From: Capitulum mitella
Taxonomy: Eukaryota > Arthropoda > Thecostraca > Pollicipedomorpha > Pollicipedidae
DNA: 64,000 bases
NCBI GenBank assembly: GCA_030062745.1
Contig: CP099843.1
Coordinates: 23,428,122-23,492,121 of the forward strand
Direction: 5' to 3'
Shown: positions 13,301 to 25,964 of the stretch, in pieces
How positions within the stretch are numbered: position 1 is the stretch's first letter
Layout of the letters: each line of letters opens with the position of its first letter
Translations under genes and position numbers: made by a program
The notes under the pieces: model-generated
What the model saw: only the letters and a program-made list of their open reading frames with translations
Database searches by the model: none
Told to the model about the DNA's origin: nothing

Positions 13301-16300
13301 TACCGAGCCGTCACGAATAACAGACCGTCAGAGATGAAATATCACTGCTGATAGCATACCTTCACTGACACGCACTGCAGTGATAACGGACTGAACGGTA
13401 GCATACCGTCACGGATAACAGGCCTTGGTGGACTGGGCGACAGTCTGTCGCCAGTTAAAGTGTGAAGTTGCTCACTGTTACGAGAGGCGATCCATGATCA
13501 GCAACGATCGGTACCGGTGACAGTAGGACTCTCACCAGCACAGAGTGTCGCTGGTCACAAACCGCCACTGGCGACAGACCTTTACTCCTTGGAAAGAGAA
13601 CGGACAGACAAGGCTGGCAATGATAACAGACCGTGACTGGCAGCAAATGGCCACAGACAGCAGACCATAGTTTGTACCAGGAAGTGGCAGTGGTATGTAA
13701 CACCACTGGCGATAAGTGGTAGTGACTGCCACTGGTTGCAACTATTGTCGGCAGGCTTTGAGTTGTCACAAACAATGCCTGTCACAGTTTGTCAAAAACC
13801 ATCAGTCATTTTCGTTAATGTACTGGCGTCAGATCACTGCACGGTCACCTGTATATGACATTAAGACCAGATATGCAACTTTTTTAATGGATTGAGGACG
13901 TCCGCTTATCGCATGTTGAATCAACAAATTCTTTGAATGCCCAATCGATACGGGAGGTGCTGAAGCATATATGAAACTAGGCTCTGGGTAAAGATTGTAT
14001 CGGACTGTATGTAACAACACTGGCGAGTGTATCTCACAGTATCAACGTTTGTACAGAACATCAGCTATGTGGGATTCCATCTATCTTCAGAATGCCAGCT
14101 CGGCACCATTTAAGTTCATACTAGCGGACGCTTGAACAACGCAGGGTTGCTCAGTTTTACGTGTCATGCCATCACCATGCCGCTGGGGTGCTCGCCTTCT
14201 GTCTGGAATGGCAGACTGCTTAAGACGGGACCGGGGCACATTCGCAGCCAAGGGGACCCGGCCCCCCCCCCTTAGGCCCGTATTTTTTGTGAACATCATT
14301 GCACTTCTTCTTCCCGGCAGGCAGTTTTCGTATGATTTCAGTTCATACGGAGCTCCGGCCCCCCCTCCCCTAAGAAAATCCTTTCTGCGCCCCTGGACCG
14401 GGGACACCTCTGTTGTAAGGGTCAGCCCCATTTTTTCATTCTCTCCGGTTACAGACAGCAAAACGAGGCCGTCTGACTGTGACTCAGTACCCTAGCTGCA
14501 GACCTGCACTGTCATCTCGGAATTTGTTGCTGTAACCCGAATCGCTCCATTCTTGAAGTTTTTAAATACGAGGCCGAAAGCTTTAGAATGTAGTCCATCC
14601 AAACTGTTGAGGCCTACCTTGGTAACCTGGAGATTGAAAGTAACTGACATGCATCAGCGTGCCATGTTATACATGTAGCAGCGCAGATCGTTTATCAATA
14701 TTTGCTTCATAGCGTTGCACACGGTCTTGTATTCAGATTGGTGCATGTGGCGTAACTTCTTAAATGCAAACATTAATTGTCACTAGAAACATTGCCAAAA
14801 GTTGTCATCTTGTTTCGAAAAGAATCTCTGTTTGGTGTGTCTAACGTACACTTTCCACAAAAAATAAATGACAGCAAAACATCATAACGTAGGATGATCC
14901 ACTATACTGCTCTTACACAGTAAGGGCTGTGCGTGATGTAATGTACCACTGCCAAATGCAGATACGTTACCATGACCATGTCGCCGTGCTCCCCGAGTTG
15001 CGCCGTTGCAGAACTTTGCACTGAAAGAAAGCTATCGCTAATTTTTACCGTCCTTGATCTGGCATGACTGGAAACGGCCATTCCTGTAGGTTTCCGACTG
15101 CACAGCGGCCTGCAGTTTATAATAATGCTGCACGTGTGGGGCGAGTGCCCTTCCAACCGCAGCCGACCCCGCCCTCTCTCCCCTCCACTGCACACTCCAG
15201 CGGAAACAATAGGCGGACCCGGGGCCCGCGTCCCGGTGAGCACGCACCACATGCTCACCGGGACCGCACGCTGCGCCGCGCGGAGTGCAGCGCTTTGCCT
15301 GATGCTGCCCAGACGCCGCTCCACGGGCTGGGCCGGCGGCCGGGCTGGCGGATGGGTGTGGCCCCGGGCGCCGTCGCCAACTGTCACCTGCCTCCCTGCG
15401 GAAAGCGAGGGAATGACCTGGTCCGACCTTGGCAGGTGTGATCAGGCAGCTGGCCCTGATCCACCTTTTCCCGAGGCTGTTCTTCGGACGAAGTGCGCCG
15501 CCGCCGGATCATCCGGAGTACTGCCAAGCTTTGCCCTGGGCAACGCTCGGTAGGGCTTGAAATGCTTCGGATGCTTGAAATGCATGACAGTGCTTGAAAC
15601 GTTATGGCAAGGGCCTGGACAGACATTTATAATGGCGTTTCAGAAGGTCGTTTGCAGTACAATTTCAGACCAGTATAACCATCGATTCTGCGGTACGGAA
15701 CGCGAAGTGACGACTTACTGATCGCCACTTGCTGCTCGCCATGTGTGTTGCAGGCACGTCACCGGTTTCGGAACGACTGCGTCATTTTGACAGGTGGTAT
15801 GCTGAGCTGTTCTCTCGGAATTTCCTGGCAGGAATCGGACATTGTTGAGGCGCCAGTTTGCCGGTCCAGGAAAACACGTTTTCTTCAAGTCCACGTGTTC
15901 CGTCTTTTGACGGAAAAATAGATCATTCTCGATAGTTCATAGCGTGTGGGCTTACTAAAGATCTTTCTTGACTTTCTCCTTTGTAAGAGCGTGTGCAAAT
16001 GGGCGATTGCGGTACAAATCGTCATTCCTTCTTGAAAGCTGAGAGGATTACGAGACCCATTAGAGGATGACCCACTGTACTCACCTGACCTCCGGCAAGC
16101 TGTGACCACCTTTTTATCAGATGTCGTCACTAGCGCTGCTAAACTTTATCACTCGACGACATTCGGGAATCCATTACCTCGGCGACTGACGCCCCGCACG
16201 ACGTCAGATAACGGCACCATTGTCGGGGGGGGGGGGGCACCCTGGGCAGGCCAGACCCGGGAGTGGTCGGCACCGTGTCCCGCTTCCCCTGTCGGGGCGT

Positions 16301-19300
16301 GACTCGCGCCGTACCGGCAGTGACCGAAGGGCGGCTCCAGAGGGTTCCGGCCCCGAGTGGTCGGCCGGTCGGCCACAGGGCGGGTTATCGCGGACCCGAC
16401 GGCCCCTGAGGAAGTCACGGCGGGCCGGTCAGGGCTGGGGGGGGGTGGATGGGGCCGGCCAGGGTGGGCCGGGGTATCGGGTCGCCCGGCGCGTGACCGC
16501 CGTGGCCCCGTCCCGGCGGTGGTGACGACTTGAGGTGGGTGGCGGCCACGCGCCAGCCCCGCCCGAGCTGGCACTGATTTTGTCTGTCGTTCTGGGATCA
16601 GAGAGATGTCTTCGCGTTGCTGGGCACTGCGTTCTCACGAAGACACTTGGCCCTCTCAGTTAGACTGGGGCTTGTAATAACCACTCACCCCTGTTCCGTC
16701 CTGTATTTTCGACTTTCTGCCGTACAACATAAAAACTGGCAAGCCTTGACTTCCCAAAGAGTCACGAGAGAAATGCAGCACAGGCGGTCATGCATACCAA
16801 AGCCTCTTCCATGTGCTGTGCGTGATTATCTTATCACGTGAGCCACCACCAACGACAGTCACATAGTCTCAGCCTGTTTGGGGACGGTTGCAAAAACCCT
16901 CCGGATCTTCCTTCGCCAGGCCAGTGAGTTCATGAGAACCCCAATATTTCCAGGACTGGAAGATCCACAGAAAAAGTGATGACACGATTGGAAAGGCCGT
17001 GGCGAGACCAGAATGGAGCCCTTGGAGTTTTGCAATCAAATCTATGTTAAGAGTACTGATGGTCGACTTCGGCCAAAAACTTCGGAGGCATTTTTGGCTG
17101 AAAACGTTTATAATCATCCTTTGTATAGGACTGCAAAATGGTTACAATAAAGGAAGTCCTGGTTTAGTGATAAGATGTAAAACGGCTCTTAAAGTCCAGT
17201 TTGCTCGTTTCAGACGAAGATGAAAACGACGGGAAAAAGCATCATTTTAGCATTTCCAGGCACGGTGTTCTTACGTGCAGTGATTTGTTTTGGCTCAAAC
17301 ACGCTGCGAATGTGTCCGGAGCGCAGATCCAGTCTGTATCAACCACGTGAAGTCACACAGGATCAACATAGGTCAAAGTTTTGACGCCTGTAAGTCGTGC
17401 TTGTGCCTTTTGTTTGTCGTATCATCTGCTTTACAGTGATTGTTCAGACACAAAGCAGCATAAAATCCGAGAAATTCGGTTCATGTAATGTCCCCCTACT
17501 TCATGACACTCACGTCCCGGAGCAGTTTTCACGCAAGTCACTTGGTTCCCATACGGGCGAACCCATTTGGTGCGTAAAACCTTGATATTTGGTGGAGGAT
17601 GTTTTCGTGGTGGGAGGAGTTTCTATTTTGACGGCAAAAATAACATAGATTTACCACCTGTGTAGAAAGAGGGTACGGATTGTTTTATCTGAAGTATATT
17701 GGGCAGGCACAGGCGTGCAGAAGCGCAGCACACAAGACCGTAGCATATCTTAATAATGTTACAGGTCATATATGTTATTAGCTGTTGAGTAGTTTTCGCG
17801 GTACGTATTTCAAGAAATGCTGCAGTCGCAGCTGAATGTTCAGGAGACGCAGCACAAATCCGGCGCCGACCGAACGCGGCTGAACCCTGCAGCAGCCGTT
17901 CCCCAAAAACAGGAACCCTGTAGTACCCATCCCGTAAAATAGGTATTGACTTACATGACCGTAAGCCAATGACTGAAATTGTCGAAAATATTGAGATAAT
18001 GGAATTTTTGCATCTTTCATGTTATCTACACGTTGCAAGTGTCGATACAAGTCGATACAGTTCACAAAATGCTGATGCAGTGCTTTACGTTTTTTTTTTA
18101 GCGTAGGTAGTCCTCTTTGGCACGTGCTAGGTTAGTGGCTTGAAATATTTCAGAGTTGAAAAAATACATAAGATGTAAAGCAATATACGATATTATGCCC
18201 CAAGTTTCCTTGTCTCTGCGTCCCCCACTTTTTTTCCTCGAAAAACCGGATGGGAGCTCTCATGACCCCCTCCCCTAAACCATCAAGGGTGGATGGCGCC
18301 AGCAAAACTATGGAAACTAATATTTTTTGGGGCAAACGAATTTTCTAATTATCGGGTCTGGCGTTTGTAGCAATTCATTGTCGTTTGTTACAATACTGCG
18401 CCCAAAAATTATCTAAATTCGCTTATGATCATGCAGGGCGTTGTGTACAAAGCATGCAGTTTTCTAGCAAATGACAATTTCATGATCATTCTGCTATGCC
18501 ATTGTGCACGATAACAGTTACAATAGTTGCTTAGTTATCTTTGTCATTCCTGCTTCTTTGTGCTGTTCAAAACGCCGGAAGTGGGGAAAAATTTGTCATT
18601 CCTGTTTCTTTGTGCTGTTCAAAACGCCGGAAGTGGGGGCAAATTGCCGACGCAGGGCGCTTGACGCTTCAAATGACGGTCATTTTTTTGGATTAACCGT
18701 TTTATTGTATTTTATACGAGATATATTTATTTTCCGATACTCGCAGGACACCTGCCCTTACTAGTCAGACTGGTCTTAACCCCGAACATTCAGGTTAGGC
18801 ATTTCCGATCGTGAATGATTAAGGTTGATAATCGTCATTGTTGTGTACTCGTATATTCCTTACTGGCATGAGCCGCCAACTATGGGTTTCACATTTTCGG
18901 AACGCATCCTGATCATATCACGCACAGCATTGCAGCCTGCACTATCGGCGAAACATTATCAATATGTGTCTGTCGGGAACACCGTGCGCAGATTTTTGTC
19001 TTTTTTTAGGATGAACGCGATTTTTATGTTATTCCGTGTCAAAAACGGCCTGCCCCAACCTGGTCTTGATACCCGGAAGGTTTTGAATTTGTGAGCAGCA
19101 CTGGCGCGTCCAGGGCAAGGCCTTCCGGTCTTGCTGCATTCACCTGGCTTGTGCCAGTTCACCTTGCAATGGGTGGCGCAAAAATATTTCGCAAGCATGG
19201 TTTTTGGCGAAGCGATTTTCCACACCTCGGCTTTGCCCTTCAGGCTAGCACGAGAATGCAGTCGACTGCATCGTGCATCGTCTAGCATTACGGCGATATG

Positions 19301-22300
19301 AGAGATCATGATGAGATTGAGGAAAATTGTGCTGATACAATATATAGCATACATTACGTACGTAACGGCCGTTTTTAGAAACATCTTGTATGAAACAAGT
19401 AATACACATGGTGAAAAATGTCGATACGTATCAACGTTATGGGTTTTTTTCGTTGCTGACACGGGGAATCAGTTCTTACATGTAACAGGGAGTGCTATTG
19501 CATTTCTCATTCGCGAAATCGGACATGCCGGACCACCCGCTGCTCGGTTTGAACCAGTCAGCCACATGCTTGCTTTTTCTGAGGTATGTTACCGTTTTCG
19601 TATTTGTTGAGTTGATGCGTTTAAGACATGACCGTTCAGGACGGCGCACACATTTCGAGGACATTAGCACCTGCTAGTGTTGCGTTTGGTGTTACTGCAA
19701 CGTCCCGTCTAGTTGGCTAACCGGACCCAAGCGTACTTGCACTGACTTGGTTCGTGCTTTTGTGTGGGTCCTATCGCGTGAAGGTGTGTCGGAAAAACTG
19801 ACCCTTTGACTGTACGGTGGGCAAACTGAAAAAGACCAGACAACGTGCAGCTTCATGCACAAAGGTTGAGAGGTCGGGGTCGCCATAGCGAGCAAAACGT
19901 GCTCCTCAGGACTGACTGCAGAGGCCTTCCTAAGCGCTGTAGAAGAATGAAAAGATGCCAGTCCAGAGTCATCCAGAACAACGGGTACGTCAGGCGAGCT
20001 CGCCCTGCCGTCACCAGGGACCCGGCGTCCATAGGCATCCGAACGGCGCTGTAATCTGCTGGCGGGCGTGATTCTTCACGCGACGTGCTTTGTTGTGGTT
20101 CCGAGACCGCCAGATGATAATGACGCGTCATCGTTCACAAACAAAGACCCCGGACATGTGCTAGTCATAACCAACGGTGAAGGTCATGATAAAAATGGTG
20201 CGTTGGTGAGAATGCTATGACTGGTGCTAATTTTTGTCAGTTTCCACATTCTGGGGAATGTGATAGAGTCCAGACAGATATGAACACTAGCGTCATACGG
20301 GTTCCATTTTCCTTAAAAGTGAATCAGAGCGATGGGAAAGTGTGGTTCCGAAAATGGGAATGATAGTTGCATGGTTACTCTGTCTTTTTTATCATCTACC
20401 CTTTGATCGCCAGCAAGAAACATCAGACATCGCATTGCATTTTAAAGACTTACGTTATCAGGATGCGGTCAGAAGTGTGCACAACACAGTTATTTGGATG
20501 GTAAAAATGACTTTAAGCTGAACTCATCCGCCATCATGTCGAGCAGAAATGAATTCTGGAAGGTAGCACCATTTTTGTGTGCCGTTATTTACCATTTAAG
20601 AAGACGCAAAAGCTGTGTAATATTATGTCTCATTGAAAAAGCATTTAGGCCGGACTTAGCGAATACCGATACGCCCAAAATATCTGAAACATGCCGAAAA
20701 CATCGGCCAGTTTTCAGTGCTCACCACACATGCATTTTGCTGACGTAAACTGCTCCATGTGTGGCATCGGTAGCGGCTATTTTTATGGTCATAACATCGT
20801 TCCGGCGTCTGCGGCGTCTGAGGCAGCTCGGTCTGGCAGACTGTTCCCATTGTTGGCGACTCGCGGCACAAACTCAGCCGAAATCCCACGCTAGAAGCAA
20901 TCCAGGTTACAAAGTCCGGATTAACGAGTTCTACTCGCAGTTGTCATCAGAAACGGATTAAGTACGCGAAACCCTCATGGCGTCCTTAATTTAATAATCC
21001 ATATCGTGACATGTCAAGATTAAGATGCCACTGAAGGAGAAGAAGTAGGAGGTATGTCATGTTCCCCATCATTAAGACGGTGAGTTTCAGAAATGTCATG
21101 TTTCATTGCGGATTGTGAAACGTGGGGCGCCAGTGTGCACAACTTTGCAGCTGGTCTTCGGCACAGTTTCAACATTTTTTGTTACCGGTTACTGCAATAG
21201 CGCACGGTCACGTAATATTTGCATGGCCACAGCTATTTTCACTATGTTCCGTGTGTAACGAGTTGGCGTCCGCGGTGCGCAAGTGATTTACTGGGCCTTG
21301 GACCACTTCAAACGAATCGTGCAAAAGGCGTGAATTTGGAGGCCGTGATACCGGTCGTCCAGGCGCTGTCCCTGCGACCATGTTGTTTTGCTTTTGTCTC
21401 TTGCATCATGCACCTTGCAGACTGCAATGCCTGGTGCTGCGCGAAGGATGCGCATTGCGCTGTAACAACAATGTCGGAGCGTCGTGAAGCAACGCGGGAA
21501 CGTTGCTGACGAAAAGAAACGCAGCGGGGCAGGAGAGCGATGAGACTCCGTTAGTGCAACGCTGATGCACCCAGGCACTTTATCTTGTAAACAGTGCAAC
21601 TTGACCCTAATGAATTTGGACGCAATCGGCGGGGGATGCGGGTGAACGTGTCCTGTTGCTCCTCAAGGTACCGTGACAGTCTGTTCAGCCGTTATACACG
21701 TGCCGCGCTTGACCTGGGACGAAACAGGTGGGCGGTGACTGCTCCATGTTCCGTATCTTTCCTCGGTGTGTCTTTCTCACCGTGACTTCGTAACACGAGC
21801 CGCTGGACTGTCACGAAGCAGCGCCCAGGTCAGCGTCGCGTTACTGTGACGCCGTCCGTCGGAGGGTCGCGGCCTGGTCAGCGTCAGCGCCGCGGTACCG
21901 CGACGTGCGTCCTCTGACGGAGGGCCAGGGAACCTAAGAGTTTCGGCGTTACGTTACCACGAGGTTTGCACCCTCTGCCAGGTCACGGCATGGTCGGAAT
22001 ACCAACGTCACGTTACCGTCACACGCTTTCGGGGCCACGACTTGGCCGGAATGTCAGCGTCACGTTACTGTGACGCCTTCTGTCATAGGATCACGACATA
22101 GTCAGGAGTTCCAGCGCCACCTAATGTGACGCCGTCTGTCGAAGAGTCAAAACGTGCTGTAATGTCAACGTCACAGCCCTGTGACTGTCTCTTTCAGGGG
22201 ATCTGCTTACGTGCTCTCGAAATTGTCTATTGTTCCATTGTACCTGCGAGACCGGCAAGTTCTTCTGGCCGGGATCACGCGGCGGCGTGATGAGTGACGC

Positions 22301-25140
22301 GAACAAAACATCGACGAGCTCGGCGCGACGGGACCTCAAGGATAGCCTCGCCTGTTTTCGCGCAGTCGCGTGCAGCCGTCTGAGCGCCTGAATCCTGCAA
22401 CATAGCTCCGATGCAACCGTGATCACCGCCAGAGGTTGCGCTGTTACTTCGCCAGCGGCGGGTAGCCGGAATCGGTGCTACGTGCGGCGTGAAGCCGGAT
22501 ACTCTCGGCTCCCCGAACGCGGCCCGAGCAGGCCGGGCGTGGGACCGGTAATTCCGCTGACCCGTCCCGGGCGCCAGGACCCCGAGCCGGTCCGATGACG
22601 GGGTTGAAATCCGGCGGCGTCACCGCGTCGCCGCCCCCGCGCTCGAGTTGGGTAAGCGGACTGGTCACGACGGGTCACCGGGACCTGACCGGCCGCTCGC
22701 CCGGCCCGCGGCCAGGCCAGGCACCAGCGGGCGGAGGTCACGCCTCACAGCTGGCAACTATCACCGAGCTCGTGCCACAGGCGAGGGATGGTGTCATGGG
22801 GGCTGGTTATGAGGATGGAGGTGCTGTGAACCGGCGTGTGAACCATCAGGCCGGGGCTGTCGGCTGTAGTAGAATTCTGAACACTGGCCGAAGAATGTGC
22901 CGGGGGACCGCTTGGAAAATCGGAGGTCTGGGGAGCCGTGATCTTTTCACCAGACAGCACGGCTAGGTATAGTGAATACATACATCCTACACATCTTCAG
23001 ACAAGCTCCTATCGGCGTACTCGTTTACCAGCCCTCGTTACGCAAACTCCTTCCACAAATAGTGCTGTTCAGACTGAATATATATATATGATATGCAGTA
23101 TAAGCAAAACACAGAAGGCGCGCGAATAAACGTAGCTCATATATGACCTTCGTTTGTCACGCCGATTCTGCCGAAATAGTCAAAAGCTACGGCCGTGACA
23201 CAGAAGAAAACAAACAAATACGTCTACCGAATCCGTGCACGCTGAAATTAAGCTTTGATCCATTTTCAATTTCCCAATTACGTGCAAGCGCCTTGCATTG
23301 GTTTCAGACTTTGGAACCTTGCGTTGAGTGAGCTCTGTCTTTGTTGCAGATTCTGGCACTGACCTTCGTCGCCGTGGTCGCCTCCGCCGCGGCCCTGCCA
23401 TTCAACGGCAGACTGCCGGCGTACCATCAACAGGGCATCGGTGAGAATGCGTCTGTACTCGTCCGTCTTACCAGAAAGTCACCCATGGCACCGCTTCCAC
23501 GTATAAATGATGCGTCTCGGAAGGCGATTGTGCGCGGTATTTAACTTACAAACTTGTACGCGAGACAATAATTTTACTGGTGGTGTTTTTTTTGATTGAC
23601 TGAATGAATCGATTGATTGGAGTGAAAATTAAATTGAATAATAAAAAACAGTCGCTGTCCCTGTCCAAGCAGGCCCGCAGAAACATTATAAAAGTAGAAC
23701 GCCATAGTGTCACAACCGATTTCTGATTCATTCACCGGAAACAGGGCTGTGCCCGAAGCACGACTGGTGACGCATATGTCCCACTTGAGTCAGGCATGCC
23801 CTCCTCTGACGTCAGCCGTGCTCACATCTGAGGTCATCTGCGCTGTCATCTGGCACCATCTGTGCTCCCCTCTGACCTTAGTTGTGCTCCCCTTTGCGTC
23901 GGCCATGCTGCCTTCCGGTGTCAGCTAAGTCTCTTCTCTAGCGTTAGCTGTGCTCCCCGCCGACGATAAATGTGCTCCCGTCTGATGTCAGTTGCGCCCC
24001 CCCCCCCTCTGACGTCAGTTGTGCTCCCGTCTGACGTTAGTTACACTCCCCTCTGACGCCAGCTGTGCCCCCTGACGTCGTCTGTGTTCCCCTCTGACGT
24101 CAGCCGTGTTCCTCAGTTAATCGGCGCCAGCGGACGCGGACGGTCCCGCTGAACCCGTTCCACGGCAGCGGCGCCGAGGTGCAGAAGTGGATGAACGCTG
24201 TCGGACCGCTGGCCCGCGCGCCTGTCAAGCCCGACGTCGGCCACGGACCCTCCATCTACGACAACTACCACCCGCCCCAGAACGCGCAGGTAACGGCGAG
24301 CAGGGTGACTGCCCCATCCCCCTCCAACGAACGGGGAACGGCGAACATGGGTTACCATCCGCCCCCGGGGCCGCAGGGGACGGCGAACGTGGGGTTGTCA
24401 TCCGCTCCTCAGCCTACAGGTAACGGCTGCCACCCGGGCCCGACCCGCGGGTAACGGCTAACAGGGATGCCACCAGCTCCCCTCCCCACCCGGAGATACA
24501 GGCTGCCAGAAGTCCCAACCGCCCATAGCGATTGGTACCTACATTGCGTGGAGTCAAGCACCTGACGATGAGCCGTGCGAATGGTAATTAAATTCGACGC
24601 GGAGACGGTGCGTCGGTCTGGGAGATTTCGACGACCGGCGTGAACGTCACGCTACAACAGCTGAGTCAGACATTGTCCTGCAGAATCGCTGCGACACGGC
24701 TGCGACGTGAACCTTTCAGGCTGAATCAGTCGTCCATGACGCCGTTTCCAGTCGGTGGCAATCTGCTTCCTCACATGACTGATTGGCAAGGACGCTGGAA
24801 GCGGGGGGCAGCCGCCCCCCAACTTTTTCTAAATTCAACATTAACCCTGTGGGCGTCGACTGGAAAGAATTGACCCAAAATGCTTCTTTGCCCCCCAACT
24901 GTAGAGGAGTTCCCGCGCCCCTGTTCACTGGCCGCGGCCTCCTCCGCTGCCGCCGGTGTTGGTGCCGTACTCTGACCACGCCTCCCCCGGCAGGCTGTTT
25001 CGTCCCGCACGCTCTGGTTCGAGGAGTTCCCCCACCAGCGGGCGGTGCTGCAGTGGCAGAACCGGCGCGCCGCCCAGGGCTTGCCGCTCTACAAGCTGAT
25101 CTCGCAGAGGCCCGGCTTCGCCTTCTACCACGGCAACTGA
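10341..25140 (+). CDS. Secreted protein of unknown function, four exons
   Basis: Coding exons are 10341-10349, 23350-23440, 24117-24289 and 24994-25140. All junctions are GT-AG and phases agree (0, 1, 0), giving 139 residues ending in TGA. Exon 1 holds only ATG and two codons before a GTGAGT donor, so the first intron is 13 kb. Residues 3-18 form a hydrophobic signal peptide rich in Ala and Val with likely cleavage after the SAAA stretch. A basic run (R36-R37-Q38-R39-T40-R41) fits furin-type processing and may release a mature chain of about 98-100 residues. The remainder is soluble-looking, Pro-rich in the middle (YHPPQNAQ) and aromatic or basic at the C-terminus, with no cysteines, so it is not a disulfide-bonded peptide. 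I do not recognise the family; a cuticle or matrix protein or a processed peptide precursor are both possible. Exons 3 and 4 each abut tandem repeats. Confidence 0.72.
13250..13770. repeat. Degenerate tandem repeat
   Basis: Diverged units of roughly 30-40 bp built around 'ccgtcac...gataacaga' and 'actggcgacaga'. Old and imperfect, with uncertain boundaries. Confidence 0.55.
18541..18648 (+). repeat. Two-copy tandem duplication, about 54-bp unit
   Basis: The segment containing CTTTGTGCTGTTCAAAACGC is present twice in a row with only a few differences between copies, so the duplication is recent. Confidence 0.85.
21790..22200 (+). repeat. Degenerate tandem repeat, about 60-bp unit
   Basis: About six or seven diverged units that share 'gtcagcgtcacgttactgtg' followed by 'acgcc.tctgtc..agg.tcacg'. 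It lies within intron 1, about 1.2 kb upstream of exon 2. Confidence 0.7.
23790..24116 (+). repeat. Minisatellite ending at the exon 3 acceptor, with CRE-like palindromes
   Basis: About a dozen units of roughly 22-25 bp with the theme GTGCTCCCCTCTGACGTCAG. The last unit ends CAGCCGTGTTCCTCAG, which is itself the splice acceptor of exon 3 (24117). TGACGTCA, the CREB/ATF consensus palindrome, occurs perfectly in at least three units and with one mismatch in others. Confidence 0.8.
24264..24490 (+). repeat. Tandem repeat spanning the exon 3 donor
   Basis: About five units of roughly 35-45 bp. The first consists of the last 26 bp of exon 3 (encoding YHPPQNAQ) plus the donor CAG|GTAACGGC. Later diverged units repeat CCACCCG..., and some repeat GGTAACGGCT, so donor-like AGGTAACGG strings recur downstream of the real one. 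Confidence 0.7.
24803..24905. mobile_element. Mini-MITE, about 100 bp (copy 1)
   Basis: A short unit that starts with a GGGGGGCAGCCGCCCCCC hairpin and ends TTGCCCCCCAAC, with the core 'acattaaccctgtgggc...ggaaagaattgaccc'. A recognisable relative with the same order of blocks is at about 41314-41414. It sits in intron 3 of the secreted-protein gene. Confidence 0.6.
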
Positions 25141-25150
25141 GCGCGCGCCG

Positions 25151-25495
25151 CACCGCTGACTTCCAGAGGCTTCTGCTGTGACCTGAACGGGGGAGGAGAG
25201 AGTGGCCAACTTCCAGAAGCTTCTGCTGTGACCTGAAAGACGGAGGGGGGGGCAGTTTACGTCTCGAGGCTTTTTCTGTGACACGAACGGTGGGGTGGGA
25301 CGGCCGTGTTCTCGAGGTTTCTGCTGTGACCTTAACGAGGGGGGAGGGGATGTGGATCTCTTAGAGGCTTATTTTGTCACCTGATGGTGTGAAGGGGGGG
25401 GGGGTAGCCGACCTCCGTAAGGTTTTGCTGTGACCATAACGGCGCGGGGCAGCCGACTTCCTGAAAATTCCGCCGTGACCTGAGCGAACGGGCGC
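25151..25495 (+). repeat. Tandem repeat in the 3' UTR of the secreted-protein gene
   Basis: About seven units of roughly 45-55 bp, each with 'ttcc.gaggcttctgctgtgacctgaacg' followed by a G-rich tract, starting 11 bp after the stop codon. The predicted 3' UTR is therefore mostly minisatellite. Confidence 0.8.
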
Positions 25496-25958
25496 CGGCA
25501 TCCACCTTCCGAGCGATGCTAAGACGGGGTAGGAGGGAGGGGGGAGGGGATGAAACCGACCACACCCTTCAATGGTGGGAGCGATAGGTTGCGAAGCCAC
25601 CCCGTCAGGCATAAAGGGCGGGAAGGTGGAGTGCCATAACTCACGTGAAATCAGCGCCCATTGCACTCGGTTTGGGTAACTGCGGTCGTCCACTCCCGTG
25701 GCATTTCTGAGGTTTCCATGGCGACCGCAGAAATCTGAGCGACATTATTGCTGATGTTGCTGCGCCAAGGCCGTTCGCCGCAGTCGCTTTGTGAGCGTCG
25801 ACTGGATGAGGGCGGCGGGCCTTTTGTGTGGCCCTGAACGCGGGCTGGATGTGTTCCTGCGTCAAGTACCGGTGCGAGCTTTAAGACCGGCGAGTCGCTC
25901 TTGTTAAACTTGATATGGACGCTGTGACGGGAGCCACCACGTGTCCAATGTCAAGTTG

Positions 25959-25964
25959 AATAAA
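25959..25964 (+). terminator. AATAAA poly(A) signal candidate
   Basis: First AATAAA on the plus strand after the secreted-protein stop codon, about 820 bp downstream. It fits a 3' UTR that includes the 25151-25495 repeat. Confidence 0.45.

Larger units (their letters stand above)
10350..23349 (+). other. 13-kb first intron of the secreted-protein gene
   Basis: No further exon of this gene is needed, because exons 1 and 2 join in phase. Contents: CpG-rich patches at about 12725-13310, 15120-15560, 16200-16560 and 22440-22760; degenerate repeats at about 13250-13770 and 21790-22200; a two-copy duplication at 18541-18648; transposon-like C-rich fragments near 14240-14400 and 18220-18290. None of the open frames here resembles a known protein or has paired splice sites. 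Confidence 0.5.

Noticed and set aside
12796-13320. 174- and 151-codon overlapping plus-strand frames
   Set aside because: Two different frames are open over the same CpG-rich patch, which is expected by composition; the translations are Arg/Pro/Ala-rich without domain character.
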